Assembly: GCA_020434085.1 (NCBI GenBank) | Contig: JAGRBM010000569.1 | Span: forward strand, 1 to 13,313 | Reading direction: 5' to 3' | Length of the DNA stretch: 13,313 bases | Source: Chrysiogenia bacterium | GTDB lineage: Bacteria > JAGRBM01 | Shown: piece by piece, positions 13,032-13,313 of the stretch | How the letters are laid out: each line of letters opens with the position of its first letter | Numbering within the stretch: the first letter of the stretch is position 1 | The notes under the pieces: model-generated | The model's database searches: none | The model's input: only the letters and a program-made list of their open reading frames with translations | Told to the model about the DNA's origin: nothing | Made by a program: the position numbers and the translations under genes

Positions 13032-13313
13032 TCAGCTCTGTTCCTTTGCGCAGAAGGACGAAACCTGGAAACGCACGTCCAGCAGGTTGGTGTCATCGAA
13101 TCGCTTCTTTGCCTGGAACTTCCAGGCGCGGTATTCCGAGGGCGACTGGTCGATCTGGTGCAGGCACTTTACAAGCGTTTGCAGCAGCATGCGCCGGGCC
13201 TCGATCTCCACCGAACGCTCGGTGTAGTAGGCGGAGTCGGGCGCGTTGATCGGGCGGATGGAGATGTTCTCGGCGCCGCAGCTTCGCAACAGCGATTCGA
13301 GCGCCGTGAAGAG
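13032..13313 (-). CDS. gspM: type II secretion system protein M-like (GspM), C-terminal part
   Basis: The frame is open to the right edge and ends at TGA 13034-13032; 93 residues are visible. The visible part is an alpha/beta ferredoxin-like stretch: a helix LFTALESLLRSCG, a strand ENISIRPI, a long helix ARRMLLQTLVKCLHQID, and a final strand NLLDVRFQVSSF. This matches the periplasmic C-terminal domain of GspM/PilO-type proteins, which pair with GspL in the inner-membrane platform. The tight spacing to the gspN-like gene supports the call. The N-terminal membrane helix is outside the window. PilO is the main alternative. Confidence 0.65.
   Translation of the reverse strand, partial: LFTALESLLRSCGAENISIRPINAPDSAYYTERSVEIEARRMLLQTLVKCLHQIDQSPSEYRAWKFQAKKRFDDTNLLDVRFQVSSFCAKEQS

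Overview
The window is GC-rich DNA (high G/C at third codon positions) from a Gram-negative bacterium. Menaquinone genes, a GspM/GspN end of a type II secretion locus, a lipidated pentapeptide-repeat protein and an FHA-GAF-adenylate cyclase together suggest a deltaproteobacterium in the broad sense (Myxococcota/Desulfobacterota/Bdellovibrionota or a related uncultured group). That placement is an inference from gene content. I saw no insertion sequence, integrase or CRISPR array.

Layout, left to right. (1) 2-1871, plus strand: the 3' part of menC overlapping menE, two consecutive steps of menaquinone synthesis. (2) 1967-3644, plus: a CPA2/Kef-type cation:proton antiporter membrane domain overlapping a UspA-like gene, a likely coupled pair. 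(3) 3655-5723, plus: a NemR-like TetR regulator followed by a short-chain dehydrogenase (SDR), an NTF2/lumazine-binding-like protein and a 4-oxalocrotonate-tautomerase-like protein. The regulator and the three-gene operon each have a promoter carrying the same palindrome (ATACGACCGGTCGTAT and a partial copy). (4) 5724-6066: a strong hairpin, a short minus-strand coding remnant and a promoter. (5) 6067-7401, plus: an FAD-dependent HpnE/phytoene-desaturase-type oxidoreductase, ended by a bidirectional terminator shared with a minus-strand tRNA-Lys(CUU) that has its own promoter. (6) 7877-8533, plus: a pentapeptide-repeat lipoprotein. (7) 8774-10342, plus: a membrane-anchored parvulin-type PPIase/chaperone. 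It converges through a bidirectional terminator on (8), minus strand: gspM (partial), gspN and an FHA-GAF-class III adenylate cyclase, transcribed from the right edge leftwards.

The best candidate for a little-described system is region 3. The regulator keeps the cysteine and lysine that E. coli NemR uses to sense reactive electrophiles and hypochlorous acid, at nearly the same positions (Cys106 and Lys174). Its operators sit between -35 and -10 elements, and its own mRNA looks leaderless. The controlled enzymes are unusual: the SDR has lost the catalytic Tyr of YxxxK, and the tautomerase keeps Pro1 but appears to lack one of the usual active-site arginines. This looks like an electrophile- or oxidant-inducible small-molecule cassette of unknown substrate.

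The rest is mostly housekeeping and envelope biology with variations: a lipid-anchored beta-helix protein, a parvulin with an apparently duplicated N-terminal chaperone module, and a cyclase gene directly behind secretion genes.
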